From Longimicrobiales bacterium (GTDB lineage: Bacteria > Gemmatimonadota > Gemmatimonadetes > Longimicrobiales > Gaopeijiaceae), in the NCBI GenBank assembly GCA_958295645.1, contig OY282361.1:1330501-1394500 (forward strand): a stretch of DNA of 64,000 bases, given 5' to 3'. Made by a program: the position numbers and the translations under genes. Positions 16,805-27,117 of the stretch are shown here, in pieces. The first letter of the stretch is position 1; the number at the start of each line of letters is the position of its first letter. The notes beneath the pieces are model-generated. The model searched no databases and was not told where the DNA came from. It worked only from the letters and a program-made list of their open reading frames with translations.

Positions 16805-18832
16805 TTAAGATACACCATGGGCCGGGTTGGGATCAATAGCCCGTTGCCGCGGCGCTCGCCTCCGAGCCGGGACGCGACGGCCTTCGGGCTCGCGCACTGT
16901 CGTCCCCTCGGAGTCCAGATAGGCCAAGAGCGGGATGAGGCGCTTGCGCGAGACCGGCAGAACCTCGCGGAAGTCCTTGGGACCGAGGCCCTCCAAGCCG
17001 GCGAGACGCTCGGTCACCACGGCGACGGCGACGTTCAGCGCTTCGGCGGACACCCAGAAAGCGTCGCCCACGTAGCGGATTCGCCCCTGCCCCGCCATGA
17101 AGTCCAGCACCGCCGCGTCCTCTGCGCCGCCCCCGGCCTGCGCCAGCAGCTCCTCCGTGGAGGGGCCCTCCAGTCCCGCGGCCTCCAAGAGGGCGGCGGC
17201 GCGCTCGGCGAAGCCCTCTTGCTCCGGTGCGAGCGCGGCCCGGAACTCCGGCAGACGGGCCGTCTTGCCTTCGACCACTAGGCGGCCGTCCCGGGCAAGG
17301 CGCGCGGCGAGCCCGTCCGCGAGCTTGGCGCGGGCGCGGGAGGGCAGCGCGTTGCGGACCACGTCCAAGGGAGCTCCCGCGTCGAGCGGCCGGCGGCGGT
17401 GATGGCCGCGCACCGCCTCCAGAATGCGGGCCTCGCCTTCGGCGGCGATCTCCAAGTCGAAGAGAGCCTCCTCGTGCCGCCACGCAACCTGCGACGGTTC
17501 GGGCGCCGCGCCGTCGCCGGAGTCGCCCGAAGCGCCCGTTGCGCCCTCCCGGGGCCATCGCCGGTCGTCCGCAAGCAGGCCCGCCCCCCCCTGTCCTCGC
17601 CAGCCCGCCAGGACGCCCAGCGCCTCCGCCTCCAGACCCTGCCAGCCGGCCAGGACGGCGGCTCCCCGGACGGCGGCCGTCCCGCCCCGCGCCACGGCGG
17701 CCAGCGCCTCCCGCTCCCTCGCCGACAGGCGCTTGCGCTTCGGCGGAGACGGCTCGAGCACGAGGCCCCCGGCGATCGTCGCCAGCGGCGAGTAGGAACG
17801 GATCACGAAGCGGTCTCCGTTGCGCGCCACGACGGGCGATTCCAGCCTGAGCTGGGCCGGCGCCGGGACGCCGGGCGGCGCCGAATCGCCCGAGAACAGG
17901 ACCACGCGGCCGAAGGTCTCGGCGGTGCCCAGATGCACCCGCACGCGCTGCCCGTGCTCCACGGTCCACCCGACGCCGTCGAGGGCCGCAAGCTCGACGG
18001 TCAACATCATGGACGGCCGCCAGGCGTCGCTGTCGACCAACACGTCGCCGCGCCGCACTCGGCCCCGCCGCACCGCCGCGCCCGTCAGCGCCACGGCCGC
18101 GCGCTGCCCAGCCTCGGCCGCGCCCACGGACTCCCCGTGCACCTCCACGGCCCGAATGCGGGCCTCGCCGCCGCCGGGCAGGATGCGCACCGTCCGGCCC
18201 CGCTCGAGCCGCCCCGACCAAAGCGTGCCCGTGGCGACCGTGCCCGCCCCGTCCACCGCGAAGACGCGATCGACCGGCATTCGCGCCAAGTCGTCCCGGT
18301 CCCGTTCGCCCTCCTCCGCGCACCGGAGCAGGGCCGCCGCCAACTTGTCCAGTCCCTCTCCCGTCTCAGCCGACACCGGCACCATCTCGGCCTCGGCGTA
18401 CCGGGTCTCGGCCAGCAAGTCGCTCACGTCCTCCGCGACCAGCGCCAGCCATTCCTCGTCGGCCAGATCCGCCTTCGTGAGCGCCACCACCATGCGCTCC
18501 ACGCCCAGCAGCCGCACCACCGCCACGTGCTCGCGGGTCTGCGGCATCACGCCCTCGTCCGCCGCCACGACCAGCAGCACGACGTCCATCCCGGTGGCCC
18601 CCGCCACCATCGTCCTCACGAACGCTTCGTGCCCCGGCACGTCCACGATGCCGAAGGAGCAGGCCTCCGAGGGCGCGTACCGGGCGAACCCCAGCTCGAT
18701 GGTGATGCCGCGTCTCTTCTCCTCCGCCAGCCGGTCGGTGTCGACGCCGGTCAGGGCCTTGACCAGCGAAGTCTTGCCGTGGTCGATGTGGCCGGCGGTG
18801 CCGAGGATCAGATTAGCGGGGGGAGGAGACAT
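16805..18832 (-). CDS. selB: Selenocysteine-specific translation elongation factor
   Basis: A 675-residue GTPase beginning close to [17 protein letters not shown] (G1), with [13 protein letters not shown] (G2), DVPGHEAFV (G3) and ALTKADL (G4, TKAD). Domains 2-3 follow and a C-terminal winged-helix region has the typical SelB end ([23 protein letters not shown]). SelB carries Sec-tRNA to UGA codons with a SECIS. ATG 18832 lies inside the 3' end of recO, a 20-base overlap, and is the only suitable start before the G1 box. No selA, selC or selD is visible in this window, so the selenocysteine system must be completed elsewhere. Confidence 0.93.
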   Translation of the reverse strand: MSPPPANLILGTAGHIDHGKTSLVKALTGVDTDRLAEEKRRGITIELGFARYAPSEACSFGIVDVPGHEAFVRTMVAGATGMDVVLLVVAADEGVMPQTREHVAVVRLLGVERMVVALTKADLADEEWLALVAEDVSDLLAETRYAEAEMVPVSAETGEGLDKLAAALLRCAEEGERDRDDLARMPVDRVFAVDGAGTVATGTLWSGRLERGRTVRILPGGGEARIRAVEVHGESVGAAEAGQRAAVALTGAAVRRGRVRRGDVLVDSDAWRPSMMLTVELAALDGVGWTVEHGQRVRVHLGTAETFGRVVLFSGDSAPPGVPAPAQLRLESPVVARNGDRFVIRSYSPLATIAGGLVLEPSPPKRKRLSAREREALAAVARGGTAAVRGAAVLAGWQGLEAEALGVLAGWRGQGGAGLLADDRRWPREGATGASGDSGDGAAPEPSQVAWRHEEALFDLEIAAEGEARILEAVRGHHRRRPLDAGAPLDVVRNALPSRARAKLADGLAARLARDGRLVVEGKTARLPEFRAALAPEQEGFAERAAALLEAAGLEGPSTEELLAQAGGGAEDAAVLDFMAGQGRIRYVGDAFWVSAEALNVAVAVVTERLAGLEGLGPKDFREVLPVSRKRLIPLLAYLDSEGTTVREPEGRRVPARRRAPRQRAIDPNPAHGVS

Positions 18833-19583
18833 CGTCTTCGGCGGAGAGCGAAGCGCGGAACTGGCCAAGCGCCTGAAGCGGCCGGCCCCCCAGGAGGTGG
18901 TAGGAGACGAAGTCGCCCAGGAGCGCGGCGTGGGCGCGGGGCCGGGGCAGTTCGCGCGGGGGATCGCCCGCAACCAGCCGCCTCGCCGCCTCGCGCGCCA
19001 GCGGACCGACGCGGCGCGATCCCTGGGGCGGCCTGCAGCCCGCGCAGGCGACGCCGCCCGCGGCCAGGTCGAATCGCCCCATTTCCTCTTCGCCCAGCTC
19101 GCGTCCGCAACGCACGCACGACTCCAGCTCGGGTCCGAAGCCCATGACGTCCACGATCCTCCAGACCAGTGCCAAGACCGTTCCCGGAAGCTCGGCGGAA
19201 GCGCAGGCCTCCAGACGGTCGAGACCTGCCGAGAGCACTTCGTACAGCTCCGCGTGGGGCTGTTCGGCGGCGTGCCGGAGCACCAGCTCGCAGGCCGCCG
19301 ACGCGCCCGCGAGCCGTCGGTAGTCGCCGCCGAGCCCGAGGTGCGCCTTGATCGGCGTGAAGTCGCGCAGCGAGCGGAGGTCGCGGGCCGGATTGCCGGC
19401 GACGACCGCCACGCCCTCCGAGAACGTGCTGGCGGCTCCGGCGCCCCGCGACGCCTGGGTTCTGGCGCGCCGGGCCATTGCGCTCACGAGCCCCGCGTCG
19501 CGGCAGTAGAGCTTGAACACGCGGCTGGATTCCGACCACGGATGAGCGCGAAGAAGGATGGCGTCGGTCGTGATCACGGACAC
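18813..19583 (-). CDS. recO: DNA repair protein RecO
   Basis: A 256-residue protein with an N-terminal OB-fold ([38 protein letters not shown], landmarks L-L-R and S-R-V-F). A C-terminal helical domain contains a CxxC...CxxC zinc site (SCVRCGREL and VACAGCRPP). RecO loads RecA onto SSB-coated DNA in the RecFOR pathway. Two GTG codons, at 19583 and 19577, are possible starts; both sit just after the upstream stop at 19592. It overlaps selB by 20 bases. The C-terminus keeps the family end [15 protein letters not shown]. Confidence 0.88.
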   Translation of the reverse strand: MSVITTDAILLRAHPWSESSRVFKLYCRDAGLVSAMARRARTQASRGAGAASTFSEGVAVVAGNPARDLRSLRDFTPIKAHLGLGGDYRRLAGASAACELVLRHAAEQPHAELYEVLSAGLDRLEACASAELPGTVLALVWRIVDVMGFGPELESCVRCGRELGEEEMGRFDLAAGGVACAGCRPPQGSRRVGPLAREAARRLVAGDPPRELPRPRAHAALLGDFVSYHLLGGRPLQALGQFRASLSAEDDVSSPR

Positions 19584-19591
19584 CGAAGGGG

Positions 19592-20905
19592 TCAGGCGTC
19601 CAGGCGCTTCAGCAAAGCCCGGCGGCGGCGGCGATGCTCGGCGGCGTCCATCTCGCCCGCCCACGCCGCTTCGTCCAGCTCCGCGACCGCCACCAGGAGC
19701 GCCCGCCTGTCCAGTCCGCCGTTCGAGCGAACCAGCCGCCGCCCCGGCCCGGCGCCGAAGAGCCCGCCGCCCCGGCGGGCCGCGACCACCGTGCCGGCCA
19801 CGCCAAGCGCCAGAGCGGCCAGCACCGCCGCCAGGGGCGCCCCCGACAAGCCGCCCGCCGCGCGGGCGCGAACCTTCACCGCAGCTGGAGCGAGGTCCCG
19901 CCCCGCGAAACGGTGGTACACGTCGCCCTCCAGCTCGGCCTCGCCCGCCGGGGCTAGGCCATCCACCTCGCCGACCGTGCTTCCCGCCCGAACCAGCAGT
20001 TCCATGGAACCGGTCACCCCCTCCAGCGGCACCTCGAAGTCGTCGAACGGAATCCGATAGTGGAAGACCCAGACGGTCGCGCCGGGCGGCACGGGCTCCG
20101 ACACCTCGACCCGGCCGCGGGACAGCGTCGCCGAGGGCGCCGACAGGTCGCCCGCGCCCGTGCGGAACTCGGTCGCGCCCGGCGGCAGCGCATGAGACCA
20201 AGAGGCCCCCTCCTCCGAAGCGACGACGGTCGCCTCGCCTGCGTTGCCGACCTGGAAGACGTCGGTGGCGCTCCAGCCCTGGCCCGGCCCGCCGCTCTCC
20301 AAGATCAGGTTCCTCACGCTCACCGCGGGCGCCGGGACCGTGCCCGCCGGCAGGCTGGGATAGCCGCGCACGACATAGACCGAATCGGGCTCCCAGGGAC
20401 TGGTGATCGGGTCGCCGAAGTACAGCACGTCGTCGTAGCGAACCGAGGCGAAGAAGAGTTCGCCGCCCGCCGCCGCGGTCCCGGGAATGCGCAGCTCGAA
20501 CCTGCCGCCCGCGCCGACCGAGACCGTGTCGACGGCGCCGGTGAACGGCACGGACACCCTGTGAAGCACCACCGAGCCGCTGTCCGCCAGATCCGCGCCC
20601 ACTCGCAACTCGCCGCGCACCACGAACTCCGTCGCCTCGCCGACCTGGGCGACCGCGGCGAGCGAGCGCCAGCCAAGCAGCGACGCGAACAGGGCCGCCA
20701 ACGCATAGACGACGAGCGCCAACCGCGTAACCGGCGCCGCCAACCCCCGAGCGACGAGGGCCAACCGCGCAAGGGGCGCCGCCGACCCGCAGACGGCGAG
20801 GGTCAACCGCGTGAAGGGCGCCGCCGACCCGCGAGCGGCGAGATGATCCAGCGACGCGGCCCGGCTCGCTCGACGCCGCCGAACCGTCGTCGGGCGAAGG
20901 CGCAC
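19592..20905 (-). CDS. Membrane-anchored extracytoplasmic protein with 14-residue N-terminal repeats
   Basis: A 437-residue frame from GTG 20905, whose G is the last base of the upstream TAG; later TTG codons near 20730 could instead start directly at a signal peptide ([20 protein letters not shown]). The N-terminal about 75 residues include three 14-residue repeats of the type (T/A)RLALVxxGLAAP. Then come two or three beta-sandwich-like domains ([45 protein letters not shown]), a transmembrane helix ([16 protein letters not shown]) and a short cytoplasmic helical tail ending [17 protein letters not shown], reminiscent of SHOCT-like tails. I do not recognise a named family. Confidence 0.6.
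   Translation of the reverse strand: MRLRPTTVRRRRASRAASLDHLAARGSAAPFTRLTLAVCGSAAPLARLALVARGLAAPVTRLALVVYALAALFASLLGWRSLAAVAQVGEATEFVVRGELRVGADLADSGSVVLHRVSVPFTGAVDTVSVGAGGRFELRIPGTAAAGGELFFASVRYDDVLYFGDPITSPWEPDSVYVVRGYPSLPAGTVPAPAVSVRNLILESGGPGQGWSATDVFQVGNAGEATVVASEEGASWSHALPPGATEFRTGAGDLSAPSATLSRGRVEVSEPVPPGATVWVFHYRIPFDDFEVPLEGVTGSMELLVRAGSTVGEVDGLAPAGEAELEGDVYHRFAGRDLAPAAVKVRARAAGGLSGAPLAAVLAALALGVAGTVVAARRGGGLFGAGPGRRLVRSNGGLDRRALLVAVAELDEAAWAGEMDAAEHRRRRRALLKRLDA
20720..20845. repeat. Three tandem 42-bp repeats within a coding region
   Basis: Copies start at 20720, 20762 and 20804, each opening with CAACCGCG and containing GGCGCCGCC. Spacing is exactly 42 bases, or 14 codons in the minus-strand gene, so copy-number change keeps the frame. 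The copies are imperfect (about 75-85% identical by eye). Confidence 0.75.
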
Positions 20906-21417
20906 TAGCGGTCGAACCGGCCCAAGTCCTCGGGGCGGAGCTTCCGCAGGTGCTCGGCCAGGGCCTCTCCGCTCATTCGGTCTTGTTCGTCGTCGCCGGG
21001 CTCCCGGCGCTTCTTGGCCTCGGCGATCTTCGGGGCCGCCTCCATCACGGCGTCGTCGGCGAAGATCCGGGCCTCGGCGCGCAGAGCGACGGCGATCGAG
21101 TCGGAGGGCCGGGCATCCACCGAGATGAGGTCGCCGTTGCGGTCGATGATCAACTCGGCGAAGTAGGTGCTGTCCTCCACGCGCGTGATCAAGACGCGCC
21201 GAAGCGTGCCGCCGAGCCCCCCCAGGATCGAGACGAGGAGGTCGTGCGTGAGAGGGCGGTGGAACTGGGCGCCGCCCAAGTGCATGGCAATCGCGCTGGC
21301 TTCCCCCGGGCCGATCCAAATCGGCAGGACGCGGTCGCTGCCGACTTCCTCGAGAATCACCACGGGCGCATTGGACGCGCGGTCGAAGGCGAGCGCTTTT
21401 ACGTTGAGCTCGATCAC
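20905..21417 (-). CDS. Bifunctional nuclease family protein (BFN, DUF151)
   Basis: A 170-residue protein from GTG 21417, with GGAGG ten bases upstream; an upstream in-frame ATG at 21498 lacks a site. It begins VIELNVKALAFDRASNAPVVILEE (family landmarks L-x-V-K-x-L and P-V-V-I-L) and continues LPIWIGPGEASAIAMHL, RPLTHDLL, and ISVDARPSDSIAVALRAEARIFA. These are the conserved blocks of DUF151. Characterised members have weak DNase/RNase activity, and some act in stress responses; the physiological role is unsettled. The stop shares a base with the start of the downstream repeat-bearing gene. Confidence 0.88.
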   Translation of the reverse strand: MIELNVKALAFDRASNAPVVILEEVGSDRVLPIWIGPGEASAIAMHLGGAQFHRPLTHDLLVSILGGLGGTLRRVLITRVEDSTYFAELIIDRNGDLISVDARPSDSIAVALRAEARIFADDAVMEAAPKIAEAKKRREPGDDEQDRMSGEALAEHLRKLRPEDLGRFDR

Positions 21418-21528
21418 CGGTTCTGTTCCTCCGATGCTTTGCGCAACCCCAACGGCGCAAACAACATCATCGCCCATTCGAGCGCGCGGCACAAGCACCG
21501 GGCGCGAACGCGCCGAACCCGTCCGTGA

Positions 21529-22722
21529 TCAAATCCCCAGCGCCGTGCGGAGTTCGGCGACGCGGTCCGTCTTCTCCCAGGCGAACCGTTGCAGAGGGCC
21601 ACCCTCGGATTCGACCACCTCCGGCTCGCGTCCGAAATGCCCATACGCCGCGGCGGGACGGAAGATCGGCGCGTCCAGGCCCAGCGCGTCGATCATGCTC
21701 CGGGGCTTGAAGTCGAACACCTCGCGCACCGCCTTGGACAGCCTCTCGTCCGACAATCCGCCCTCGGCGGTTCCGAAGGAGTCCACGAAGACCTGCACCG
21801 GCTCGGCAACCCCGATCGCGTACGCCAACTGCACTTCGCAACGGGTGGCCGCCCTCGCCGCCACCAAGTTCTTCGCCGCCCAACGCGCCGCGTAGGCACC
21901 CGACCGGTCCACCTTCGTCGCGTCCTTCCCGGAGAAGGCCCCGCCCCCGTGGCGCCCCATTCCGCCGTACGTGTCCACGACGATCTTGCGCCCGGTGAGG
22001 CCGGCGTCGCCGTGGGGACCGCCCAGCACGAACTTGCCGCTGGGGTTGATGTGGCGCTCGAAGCCGTCGTGGTCGAAGCCCTTCTCGCGCAACACGGGTT
22101 CGATCACCTTCGCCAACAACACCTCGCGCATCTCCTCCTGCGACAGGCCGGCGTCCTTCTCGTCGTCGTGCTGGGCGCTGAGCACCACGGCCTGCACGCG
22201 CACCGGCCGAAAGCCGTCGTACTCGAAGGTGGCCTGCGACTTCCCGTCGGGCCGGAGCCAGGCGACTTCGCCCGAGCGACGCACCTCCGAAAGGCGGCGC
22301 ACCAAAGCGTGCGCGCAAGAGATGGGGGCCGGCATGAGTTCCGGAGTTTCGTCGCAGGCGAACCCGAACATGATGCCCTGGTCGCCTGCCCCGCCCTTGT
22401 CCACTCCCGCACCGATTTCCCGCGACTGCTGGTCGATGGACGTGAGCACCGCGCAGGTCTCGGCGTCGATCCCGTAGTCGGCCCGGTCGTAGCCGATGTC
22501 GGCGATGACTTCGCGCACCAAGCGAGGGATGTCGACGTAGGTGTTGGTGGTGATCTCGCCCGCGACGAGCGCCATCCCCGTGGTCACCAACGTCTCGCAG
22601 GCGACGCGCCCGCCGGGATCTTTGCCGAGGATGGCGTCCAGCACGGCGTCCGATATCTGGTCGGCCATCTTGTCGGGATGGCCCTCCGTGACGGATTCCG
22701 AGGAGAAGATTCGTAGGCTCAA
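21529..22722 (-). CDS. metK: S-adenosylmethionine synthetase
   Basis: A 397-residue enzyme that makes SAM from methionine and ATP. TTG 22722 gives [22 protein letters not shown], matching the usual family N-terminus, so the longer upstream frame is discarded. Signatures are present: [28 protein letters not shown] (the GAGDQG motif), and [20 protein letters not shown]. All three domains are complete and the C-terminus is normal. There is little ribosome-binding sequence before the TTG, and the leader is long and structured (see the 22723-22940 entry). Confidence 0.95.
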   Translation of the reverse strand: MSLRIFSSESVTEGHPDKMADQISDAVLDAILGKDPGGRVACETLVTTGMALVAGEITTNTYVDIPRLVREVIADIGYDRADYGIDAETCAVLTSIDQQSREIGAGVDKGGAGDQGIMFGFACDETPELMPAPISCAHALVRRLSEVRRSGEVAWLRPDGKSQATFEYDGFRPVRVQAVVLSAQHDDEKDAGLSQEEMREVLLAKVIEPVLREKGFDHDGFERHINPSGKFVLGGPHGDAGLTGRKIVVDTYGGMGRHGGGAFSGKDATKVDRSGAYAARWAAKNLVAARAATRCEVQLAYAIGVAEPVQVFVDSFGTAEGGLSDERLSKAVREVFDFKPRSMIDALGLDAPIFRPAAAYGHFGREPEVVESEGGPLQRFAWEKTDRVAELRTALGI

Positions 22723-22940
22723 GGCAGCGTGGGGTCGAAGGGAGGGAAGGAGGGAGAGGGGCCGTCCGTGCTGTCCGGCGGGTCGCAGGAGCGCCGCGGC
22801 CGGGCAGAAAGTGTCACCGATGGATCGGTTCCAGGCAAGGGATGTCGGCCAATGCGGTCGCAGGGCGCAAGAGGATCGGCCATCCCCCGCTGCAAGCTGC
22901 GCCGCGCCGTCGCGCGTGTCGGCGGCGGCGCGGCGCTTGG
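22723..22940 (-). promoter_or_regulatory. Structured leader upstream of metK
   Basis: The 218 bases between the prepilin peptidase stop and metK contain, on the minus strand, GGGATGGCC pairing with GGCCGACATCCC (roughly 22893-22846). The result is a nine-pair stem with a three-base bulge and a loop of about 27 bases. Many metK genes are controlled by SAM-sensing leaders, but I cannot fit this sequence to a SAM-I, II, III or IV consensus by eye. Confidence 0.25.
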
Positions 22941-23705
22941 TCACCTAACGACGATCCCGAGGTACCAATCGACGATGGCCTCGCCCCAGCCGTAGGCGAG
23001 CCCGCCGCCCAGGGCCAGAAAGGCGCCGAACGGAACCAAACGGCCGGTTCTGGCGGCGATGGGACCGAAGATCGCGGCCCCGGAGAGCGCCGCCGCGAAG
23101 ATGGCCAGCAATGCGCCCTGCGGGCCGAGGAACGCGCCTGCCATGGCCATCGTCTTGACGTCGCCGCCGCCCATCGCGTCGCGCCGGAAGACGGCCTTGC
23201 CGGCGACAGCGGCCAGCCAGAGGACGCCGAAGCCGACGGCCGCCCCCGCGACGGCTTCCGCGACGCTCGGTCCCCCCGGCAGCAAGGAGAGCGCCAAGCC
23301 CAGGGCCGCTCCTCCCCAGGTGAACGGGTCCGGGATGAGATAGGTGCGCAGGTCGGCCAGCGCGACGCCGAGGAGAAGGGTCAGGAACAGGGCTCCGCGA
23401 AGCGCCTCTGGCTGGACGCCCCAGCGGTAGGCCGCCATCGCCCAGAGCAACGCGCCGGCAACCTCCGCAAGCGGGTACTGGAGCGACAGGCGAGTCCGGC
23501 AGCGCCGGCACCTTCCCCGAACGGCCGCGTAGCTCAACAGCGGCACGAGCTCGAACCACCGGAGGGTCGCCGCGCAGGCCTCGCACCGAGACCGCGGCGC
23601 CAGCACCGACCGGTCCGCGGGCCACCGGAGCGCGCACACGTTGGCGAAGGAACCCGCTCCAGCCCCGAGCGCCGCGGCCAGCCACACGTGGACGGCCCCG
23701 CTCAC
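22941..23705 (-). CDS. pilD: Type IV prepilin peptidase / N-methyltransferase
   Basis: A 254-residue polytopic inner-membrane aspartyl protease. The N-terminal methyltransferase domain has the two CxxC pairs ([20 protein letters not shown] and [18 protein letters not shown]). The peptidase domain has the aspartates in [12 protein letters not shown] and [11 protein letters not shown]. It would cleave and methylate the pilin-like leaders encoded at 59.5-62.5 kb. GTG 23705 overlaps the TGA of the methyltransferase gene upstream (GTGA), so the two are coupled even though the functions differ. Confidence 0.93.
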   Translation of the reverse strand: MSGAVHVWLAAALGAGAGSFANVCALRWPADRSVLAPRSRCEACAATLRWFELVPLLSYAAVRGRCRRCRTRLSLQYPLAEVAGALLWAMAAYRWGVQPEALRGALFLTLLLGVALADLRTYLIPDPFTWGGAALGLALSLLPGGPSVAEAVAGAAVGFGVLWLAAVAGKAVFRRDAMGGGDVKTMAMAGAFLGPQGALLAIFAAALSGAAIFGPIAARTGRLVPFGAFLALGGGLAYGWGEAIVDWYLGIVVR

Positions 23706-24505
23706 GAATCGGAATGCGCAGCCAGCCCCGCCTCCGCCGAGTTCGCGTTGGTCAGCACGTAGAGGAGAATCGACCCGGCCGCCGCCGCGTTGAGGGACCC
23801 GACGCCCGGCGCGAGCGGCACCGCCAGGCCGCGGCCTCTGCGGCGGATCGCCGCCGACACTCCCCGGCCTTCGTTTCCGACGGCGAGAACCCAGGACCGA
23901 GCGCTCCTGGCCCCGCTCAAGACCGCGTCCACGGGATCGCTCTTCGAATCCGCGTAGAGCAGATTGACGGCCGGGTCCGGCTCGCCGGGGAAGCCCTCCG
24001 GCGGACGCAGGAACGGAATCCGAAACGAGGCGCCGGCGGAGGCCCGCACGGCCTTGGGGTTCCACGGGTCCACCGTGCCTTCGCCGATCACCACTCCGTC
24101 GAGCCCGAAGCCCCAGGCCGACCGGGTCAAGGCGCCCAGGTTGCCCGGCGTTTGAATGCCGTCGGCCAGCAGGTAGCGTCCCTGCGCCAGCGGGCGCGCT
24201 TCCATCGGCGGCGGCTTGACCGCCAGCAGCACCGGTTGCGGGGAGTCGGTCGAGCAGAGAGCCCGAACGTCGTCGTCCGGCGCCGGCTCGACCTGCACGC
24301 CCTTCGCCCGGGATGCCTCCAGGATGCGCCGACCCGCGTCGGTCTCTCCGTACGACTCTCCCACGAGGGCCCAAGCGACTTCCACCGGAGCACGGAGAGC
24401 TTCCAGCGCCACGCGCGGACCCTCCGCCAGGGCCAGTCCCTCGCGCTCTCTCGTGCGGCGGAGGCGCAGTCGCTCCACGAGACGCCGCTTAGACTTGCTG
24501 ATCAA
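23702..24505 (-). CDS. SpoU/TrmH-family RNA 2'-O-methyltransferase
   Basis: A 267-residue protein from TTG 24505, preceded by GGGAG. The N-terminal about 95 residues are a substrate-binding domain (RERLALAEGPRVALEAL-like; here EGLALAEGPRVALEAL). The C-terminal SPOUT domain has motif 1 LADGIQTPGNLGALTRSA, motif 2 VLAVGNEGRGVS and motif 3 LAPGVGSLNAAAAGSILLY, the SAM-binding trefoil knot. It probably methylates a ribose in 23S rRNA or tRNA; the exact target cannot be told from sequence alone. It is divergent from thiD. Confidence 0.88.
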   Translation of the reverse strand: MISKSKRRLVERLRLRRTREREGLALAEGPRVALEALRAPVEVAWALVGESYGETDAGRRILEASRAKGVQVEPAPDDDVRALCSTDSPQPVLLAVKPPPMEARPLAQGRYLLADGIQTPGNLGALTRSAWGFGLDGVVIGEGTVDPWNPKAVRASAGASFRIPFLRPPEGFPGEPDPAVNLLYADSKSDPVDAVLSGARSARSWVLAVGNEGRGVSAAIRRRGRGLAVPLAPGVGSLNAAAAGSILLYVLTNANSAEAGLAAHSDS

Positions 24506-24535
24506 CGCTCCCGAGACCTAGGAGGACGAACTTCG

Positions 24536-25429
24536 ATGGACTGCACCACCACTCCGCGCACCACCGCTTCGCCCGCTGGCGAGCGGCGGGGGCGAGTCGC
24601 TGGAGGCGAAGGCCGGAGAGGTCGCCCTCCTGTGGCGCTGGCCGTCGGGGGCAGCGACAGCGGCGGAGGCGCCGGCGTGCAGGCCGACCTCAAGACGTTC
24701 CATCGATGGGGCGTCCACGGGGCTTCGGCCGTGACGGCGGTGACGGCGCAGAACACCGTGGGCGTGCAACGAGTCCACGTGCTGCCCGCGGACATGGTGG
24801 CGGCCCAGATCGAAAGCGTGGCCGCCGACCTGCCTCCAGTTGCCGTCAAGACCGGGATGCTGGCGACCGCCGACATCGCCGCGGCCGTTGCGGGCGCCCT
24901 CCGGGAGACCAGCTTCGGCCCCTATGTCCTCGATCCGGTGATGGTCGCGACCAGCGGCGACCGCCTGCTCTCCCGCGATGCGATCCGAACCATCAAGGAC
25001 GAACTGCTGCCCCTCGCCGCGTTGGTCACGCCCAACTGGCCGGAAGCGGTGGCGCTCACCGAGGTCGGCGAGGCCAGCGAAGCGGGGAGGGAGGAGGCCG
25101 CCCGCGCTCTCGTCGGGGCCGGCGCCGGAGCGGCTCTGGTCAAGGGGGGCCACTTGCCCGGAGCGCAGGTAACCGACGTGCTCTGGGACGGCGAGTCGTT
25201 GCGCGTGTTCCGGAACCCCCGCGCTGGAGCGGGCAAGATGCACGGCACTGGATGCACGCTGGGCGCGGCCGCGGCCGCGGGCTTGGCGCTGGGGATGCCT
25301 CTCGCGGACGCCGTCGCCGCGGCAGTGGCCTGGGTTCACCGGGCCATCGCGGGCGCCGCCCCGCTCGGAGCCGGCGCCGCCGTGCTGGACTTCTCGCGTC
25401 CGCCGCCGCGCGGGTCCAGGCCGGAGTGA
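24536..25429 (+). CDS. thiD: Hydroxymethylpyrimidine/phosphomethylpyrimidine kinase
   Basis: A 297-residue ribokinase-fold enzyme of thiamine biosynthesis, phosphorylating HMP and HMP-P. Visible motifs are AVGGSDSGGGAGVQADLKTF near residue 42, VTAVTAQNTVGV, VLDPVMVATSGDRLL, TPNWPEA, and the catalytic anion-hole/Asp block GTGCTLGAAAAAGLALG. ATG 24536 follows AGGAGG. The first about 38 residues (MDCTTTPRTTASPAGERRGRVAGG, low complexity) are an extension beyond the usual start at 'VALAVGGSD'. No TPP riboswitch can be fitted in the 30-base gap to the divergent methyltransferase gene. Confidence 0.92.
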   Translation: MDCTTTPRTTASPAGERRGRVAGGEGRRGRPPVALAVGGSDSGGGAGVQADLKTFHRWGVHGASAVTAVTAQNTVGVQRVHVLPADMVAAQIESVAADLPPVAVKTGMLATADIAAAVAGALRETSFGPYVLDPVMVATSGDRLLSRDAIRTIKDELLPLAALVTPNWPEAVALTEVGEASEAGREEAARALVGAGAGAALVKGGHLPGAQVTDVLWDGESLRVFRNPRAGAGKMHGTGCTLGAAAAAGLALGMPLADAVAAAVAWVHRAIAGAAPLGAGAAVLDFSRPPPRGSRPE

Positions 25430-25431
25430 CG

Positions 25432-26979
25432 TCAAATGAGCGCGCCCGCGACCGCCGCCGTCATGAAGGCCGCCAGCGAGCCGCCCACCATCGCCTTCAG
25501 GCCCAGGCGGGCGAGGTCCTTGCGCCGCGACGGCGCGATCCCCCCGATTCCGCCGATTTGGATCGCGATCGACGAGAAGTTCGCGAATCCCGAGAGTGCG
25601 TACGCCGCGATGACGGCCGATCGCGGCGACAAGGCGTCCCGGGCCATGTCGTCCGCCAGCCCCATGTAGGCCACGAACTCGGTCGCCACCGTCTTCAGCC
25701 CCATCAACGCGCCCACCGCCGGCGCCTCGTCCCAGGGCACGCCCATCACCCAGGCCACCGGCGCGAGCACGACGCCCAAGATCGACTCCAGCGACAGGCT
25801 CTCGATCCCGGCAAGCCCGCCGGCCCAGCCCAGCACCGCGTTGAGGAGCGCGATCATCGCCAGGAACGCCATCAGCATCGCGCCCACGTTGAGCGCGAGG
25901 TGCAGCCCCTCCCCCGCCCCGCGCGCCGCCGCCTCGATCACGTTGACGTCCGGCCTTTCGAGCGCACCCCGAGCGCCTTGCGACAGGCCCTTCGCCGTGT
26001 CCGCGACCTCCTCCTCCGGCAACATCAGCTTGGCCACGAGCATCGCCGCCGGCGCCGACATCACCGAAGCCGCCATCAGGTGCCCGGCGATGTCCGGGAA
26101 GAAGCCCGACAGCATCCCCGCGTAGGCCGCCATCACTCCGCCCGCCACGGTGGCGAAGCCGCCGGTCATGATCGCCATGAGCTCCGAGCGGGTCATCCGC
26201 TCCACGAACGGCTTGACCAGCAACGGCGCCTCGGTCTGCCCGATGAAGATGTTGCCGGCCACGGTGAGCGTCTCGGCCCCGCTCGTCTTCATCGTGCGGC
26301 GCATCACCCAGGCGATGCCGCCCACCACGCGCTGCATCACGCCCAAGTGGTACAGGATGGTCATCAGCGAAGCGAAGAAGATGATCGTCGGCAACACGTT
26401 GAAGGCGACGAAGGCGCCGGTCTGGGCCATGCGACGGCCCTCCGCCGCGAACTCGCCCGTCCCGGGATCGACCATGCCGACCGGCACCTCGTTGCGGACC
26501 AGGTTGCCGAAGAGGAAGCGCGCGCCCTCCTCCGTGAAGCCCACGACGGCGAGGATCACGTCGTTCGCCGTGCCGAACACCACCGTGCCCACCGGGGTCC
26601 GAAGGATCAGGAACGCGAACGCGATCTGGAGGCCCAGGCCCCACAGGACGACCCGCCACTGCACGAGGCGCCGGTTGCTGCTCAGCGCCCATGCGATGCC
26701 CGTGAGCACGAACAGGCCGAGAACGCCCCGATAGCGAGTGAAGGGGCCGGGCGGGTCCGCGGGCGCCGACTCGACGGCTTGCGAAAGCTGGCCGACCGAA
26801 AGAGGTGCGGCGGTCTGGCCGCGCGTCTCCGCCGACGGCGCCTCCGGCTGAGGCTCGGCCGTGCTTGCACCGGCGGCGCCGACAGGAAGGAGAAGCGCCG
26901 CCATGCACGCAATGCCCACGGCAACGACTGCGCGCGCTCCACGGCAGGCAGGGGCTCCAACGATCGATTCTGCGGTCAT
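25432..26979 (-). CDS. Concentrative nucleoside transporter (NupC/CNT family)
   Basis: A 515-residue inner-membrane protein. The core has the CNT blocks [34 protein letters not shown] (landmarks S-G-A-E-T, [9 protein letters not shown]), [18 protein letters not shown] and [11 protein letters not shown]. It also carries [20 protein letters not shown]. It would take up nucleosides with Na+ or H+. The first about 85 residues are an extension: a signal-like helix ([20 protein letters not shown]) and a Pro/Ala/Glu-rich segment, absent from E. coli NupC. ATG 26979 has AGGAG nine bases upstream. It is convergent with thiD. Confidence 0.9.
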   Translation of the reverse strand: [515 protein letters not shown]

Positions 26980-27117
26980 CTGGGGTGGCTCCTGGCGGAT
27001 CCGCTTGTCGGAGGCCTGCGTCGCATGGGTTATCTTAACGCGACAGATGCGGAAGTTACCGCCTATCCGGCGTCGCAAGGCAACCCAGAAAGGACCAGGA
27101 CAGCCCGGGAGTCAACA

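Noticed and set aside
24506-24535. A TPP riboswitch in front of thiD
   Set aside because: The gap to the divergent gene is only 30 bases, too short for the aptamer.
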